Source of the DNA: Hahella sp018986435
GTDB lineage: Bacteria > Pseudomonadota > Gammaproteobacteria > Pseudomonadales > Oleiphilaceae
Length of the DNA stretch: 64,000 bases
Assembly (NCBI RefSeq): GCF_050749805.1
Contig: NZ_CP192738.1
Coordinates: 2,976,001 to 3,040,000 of the forward strand
Direction of reading: 5' to 3'
Part shown: in pieces, positions 62,190 through 64,000 of the stretch
Layout: each line of letters opens with the position of its first letter
Numbering within the stretch: position 1 is the stretch's first letter
Translations under genes and position numbers: made by a program
The notes under the pieces: model-generated
Databases searched by the model: none
The model's input: only the letters and a program-made list of their open reading frames with translations
Told to the model about the DNA's origin: nothing

Positions 62190-62966
62190 ATGAGACTCCT
62201 TTTCCCCTCCCATCCTCTTCACTCTCAGCAACCAGATGACTCCTACCTGGAAGAATTTACGGCGTTTCGTCAGGTTGGGGTAAGTTGTTCTGTTGTTGAT
62301 ATTGATGCGTTGGGCAACGGTCTGTGTGATGTACGCCCTGCAATAGGGGCGGGTGAGCCGGTGCTTTATCGGGGCTGGATGCTTGCTCCTGAGCGTTACC
62401 GCCAGCTGATTCAGTTGATTGAGGGAGCAGGCGGGATGCCAATAACGTCTTTTGAAAATTACCTGCGTTGTCATCATTTACCGGGCTGGTATGAAGCCTG
62501 TCGGTTCTTTACGGCGGAAACCCGATTCTTCTCGGACGACGATGAGCTGCTACACAAGGCCTCCCGTTTGGGCTGGGAAAGCTTTTTTGTAAAAGACTTC
62601 GTGAAATCCAACTCGACCGGGCAGGGTTCTATTGCGCGCTCGCCGGAGGAAGTGGTTGAGATTGTGAGTCAGATTCGCGCTCACCGTGGGGGCATGGAAG
62701 GTGGCGTAGCGCTGCGGCGGGTGGAGGACTACGACGAAGCTTCGGAGCAGCGGTACTTTGTCCTCAATGGCGTCGCCTATTCTTCCCATCGCGAGCCTCC
62801 TGCGCTATGTCGGGAAATAGCGCGTCGCATTGATGCGCCGTTTTATTCCATAGATCTGGCGCTTCGCCAGGACGGGGGCATGCGCTTGGTGGAGATTGGC
62901 GACGGTCAGGTATCGGACAGAAAGAACTGGCCATTGGACGTTTTTGTGAAGATGTTGGCGCAGTAG
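62190..62966 (+). CDS. ATP-grasp protein (R2K-like)
   Basis: A 258-aa protein from ATG 62190 (AAGG upstream; a TTG at 62160 is possible). The segment FFVKDFVKSNSTGQGSI and the C-terminal MRLVEIGDGQVSDR fit the ATP-grasp R2K group, which ligates or modifies peptides or carboxylates. No substrate can be named. Confidence 0.8.
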   Translation: MRLLFPSHPLHSQQPDDSYLEEFTAFRQVGVSCSVVDIDALGNGLCDVRPAIGAGEPVLYRGWMLAPERYRQLIQLIEGAGGMPITSFENYLRCHHLPGWYEACRFFTAETRFFSDDDELLHKASRLGWESFFVKDFVKSNSTGQGSIARSPEEVVEIVSQIRAHRGGMEGGVALRRVEDYDEASEQRYFVLNGVAYSSHREPPALCREIARRIDAPFYSIDLALRQDGGMRLVEIGDGQVSDRKNWPLDVFVKMLAQ

Positions 62967-63076
62967 TCATAATCAGATTCGTGTCACATTCTCACGTTTA
63001 TTTGTGAACAACTGTATATTAAATCGTATTGGCGTCGGTATACTCAGCCAGACCACCTCTTCATATGGACGCCGCC

Positions 63077-64000
63077 ATGACATGGATTCCCCGTCGTCTC
63101 CCCGCTGCGCCGAGTATCGGCTTTGCGCGTGACATAGCGTCTACTTGGCTATCCGGGCTTTTCAAAGCTGAGTTGACCGAGTTTTATATTTCTCATTTAT
63201 CTCCCCTATGGTCCGGGCGTCAGGTTAAGGCGCGGGTCATTGAGATTGTCAGAGAAAGCGTTGACTGTAAGTCTTTTATCCTGCAACCGAACAGCTTGTG
63301 GAAAGGGTTTCGGCCCGGTCAGTTCGTGATGGTGACGATTGAAATAGACGGAGTGCGCCAGCAGCGATGCTACAGCCTGTCTTCGGATTGGCGTGATTCG
63401 CAGCGCATTCGCATCACGGTCAAAGAGAAAAAAGACGGACATGTTTCCACCTGGTTGCACAGGAATCTGCAGAAGCAGGATGTGCTGTTGCTGAGTCAGG
63501 CTCAGGGAGAATTCACTGCGCCGACGTCACTGTCTGAGTCGCTGTTACTGATCGCCGCTGGCAGCGGCATTACGCCGATTCGCGCCATGTTGTATGAGCT
63601 TGAAGAACGCTCTCGGAATCTGGTGCTCATTTACTACGCCCGCACTCAGGATGAACTGATTTTTGCGGAGGAAATTCGCACCGCCGCTGCGCGGAGCCCC
63701 GACCTGACGGTCCATATCTGTTATACGGCGGGCGGGGGAGACCTTCACACGCAGGGAGGGCGCTTTCATCCCGATCAGCTTAAATATCTGGTTCCGGATT
63801 ACCGTGAGCGACGGACGCTGGTATGCGGTCCTGAAGGATTAATGCAGCGACTGCGACAGCATTGGCGCGAAGAGGGCATCGAAGCGCGTATCTGCTTCGA
63901 AGACTTCACCGGGGCATTTAGCGGTTTAATCAAACCGGAGCAAACGGCGCCCGAGCAGACTGCATCCCATCGGGTGATCTTTGAGCGCTCCGCCTGCTCC
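63077..64000 (+). CDS. Ferredoxin reductase-type oxidoreductase, 3' partial
   Basis: The frame is open to the window end. It carries an FAD-binding domain (RCYSLSSDWRD), NAD-binding domain (LLLIAAGSGITPIRAMLYE) and begins a C-terminal [2Fe-2S] ferredoxin domain cut off before its cysteines. The layout is that of the electron-transfer partner of stearoyl-type desaturases. ATG 63077 and ATG 63065 are both possible starts; neither has a strong ribosome site. Confidence 0.87.
   Translation, partial: MTWIPRRLPAAPSIGFARDIASTWLSGLFKAELTEFYISHLSPLWSGRQVKARVIEIVRESVDCKSFILQPNSLWKGFRPGQFVMVTIEIDGVRQQRCYSLSSDWRDSQRIRITVKEKKDGHVSTWLHRNLQKQDVLLLSQAQGEFTAPTSLSESLLLIAAGSGITPIRAMLYELEERSRNLVLIYYARTQDELIFAEEIRTAAARSPDLTVHICYTAGGGDLHTQGGRFHPDQLKYLVPDYRERRTLVCGPEGLMQRLRQHWREEGIEARICFEDFTGAFSGLIKPEQTAPEQTASHRVIFERSACS

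Overview
The window is GC-rich, densely coding DNA from a free-living gammaproteobacterium. The gene content (YbiT-type ABC-F protein, a glycine-cleavage/serine operon, a Wsp-like chemosensory operon, an SO_2929/SO_2930-type lipoprotein and cytochrome pair, a stearoyl-desaturase-type reductase) fits a marine, Hahella-like member of the Oceanospirillales. That placement is inference from style and gene families, not a database match. Two visibly AT-rich stretches (about 10.5-12.6 kb and 57.0-60.7 kb) stand out as acquired DNA.

Layout. 2-10501: one tightly packed plus-strand cluster. It opens with a subtilisin (5' end outside the window), runs through eight proteins I do not recognise, and closes with a protein carrying two complete papain-like (AvrRpt2/C70-like) peptidase domains. 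I see no named system that explains it and rank it among the best candidates for undescribed biology. 10565-12385: a lone AT-rich gene on the minus strand fusing a Schlafen-type AlbA_2 domain, an HATPase_c_4-like helicase-associated domain and a C-terminal RNA-recognition motif; its insertion seems to have clipped the start of an SRPBCC gene at 12.6 kb. 13.1-20.5 kb: accessory single genes (acetyltransferase, secreted and lipoproteins, methyltransferase, ybiT, and a small gene broken in an A6 run). 20.7-27.9 kb: an AraC regulator, a diheme cytochrome/beta-helix lipoprotein pair, a ToxR/CadC-like TPR regulator and a Spy/CpxP-like metal protein. 28.2-31 kb: a membrane PAS-GGDEF-EAL protein and a small secreted repeat protein. 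31.7-40 kb: a LysR regulator divergent from gcvH-gcvP-glyA-sdaA-gcvT, which interconverts glycine, serine, one-carbon units and pyruvate. 40-45.2 kb: a periplasmic solute-binding protein, a DUF2868/DUF3482 membrane-GTPase pair, a lipoprotein and a HAD phosphatase.

45.5-56.8 kb: a complete chemosensory operon of Wsp type (CheW, CheR-TPR, CheW, chemoreceptor, CheA-REC, CheB). Its last gene is not a simple WspR but a REC-GAF-PAS-GGDEF-EAL-REC protein, so the pathway probably controls both synthesis and breakdown of cyclic di-GMP. 57-60.7 kb: an AT-rich run of small unknown genes with an IS630 transposase remnant joined to the 3' scrap of another gene, followed by two small immunity-like genes. 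60.8-64 kb: a phosphoribosyltransferase, a lipoprotein, an ATP-grasp protein and the first part of a ferredoxin reductase cut by the window end. No rRNA, tRNA, CRISPR array or intact insertion sequence was seen.
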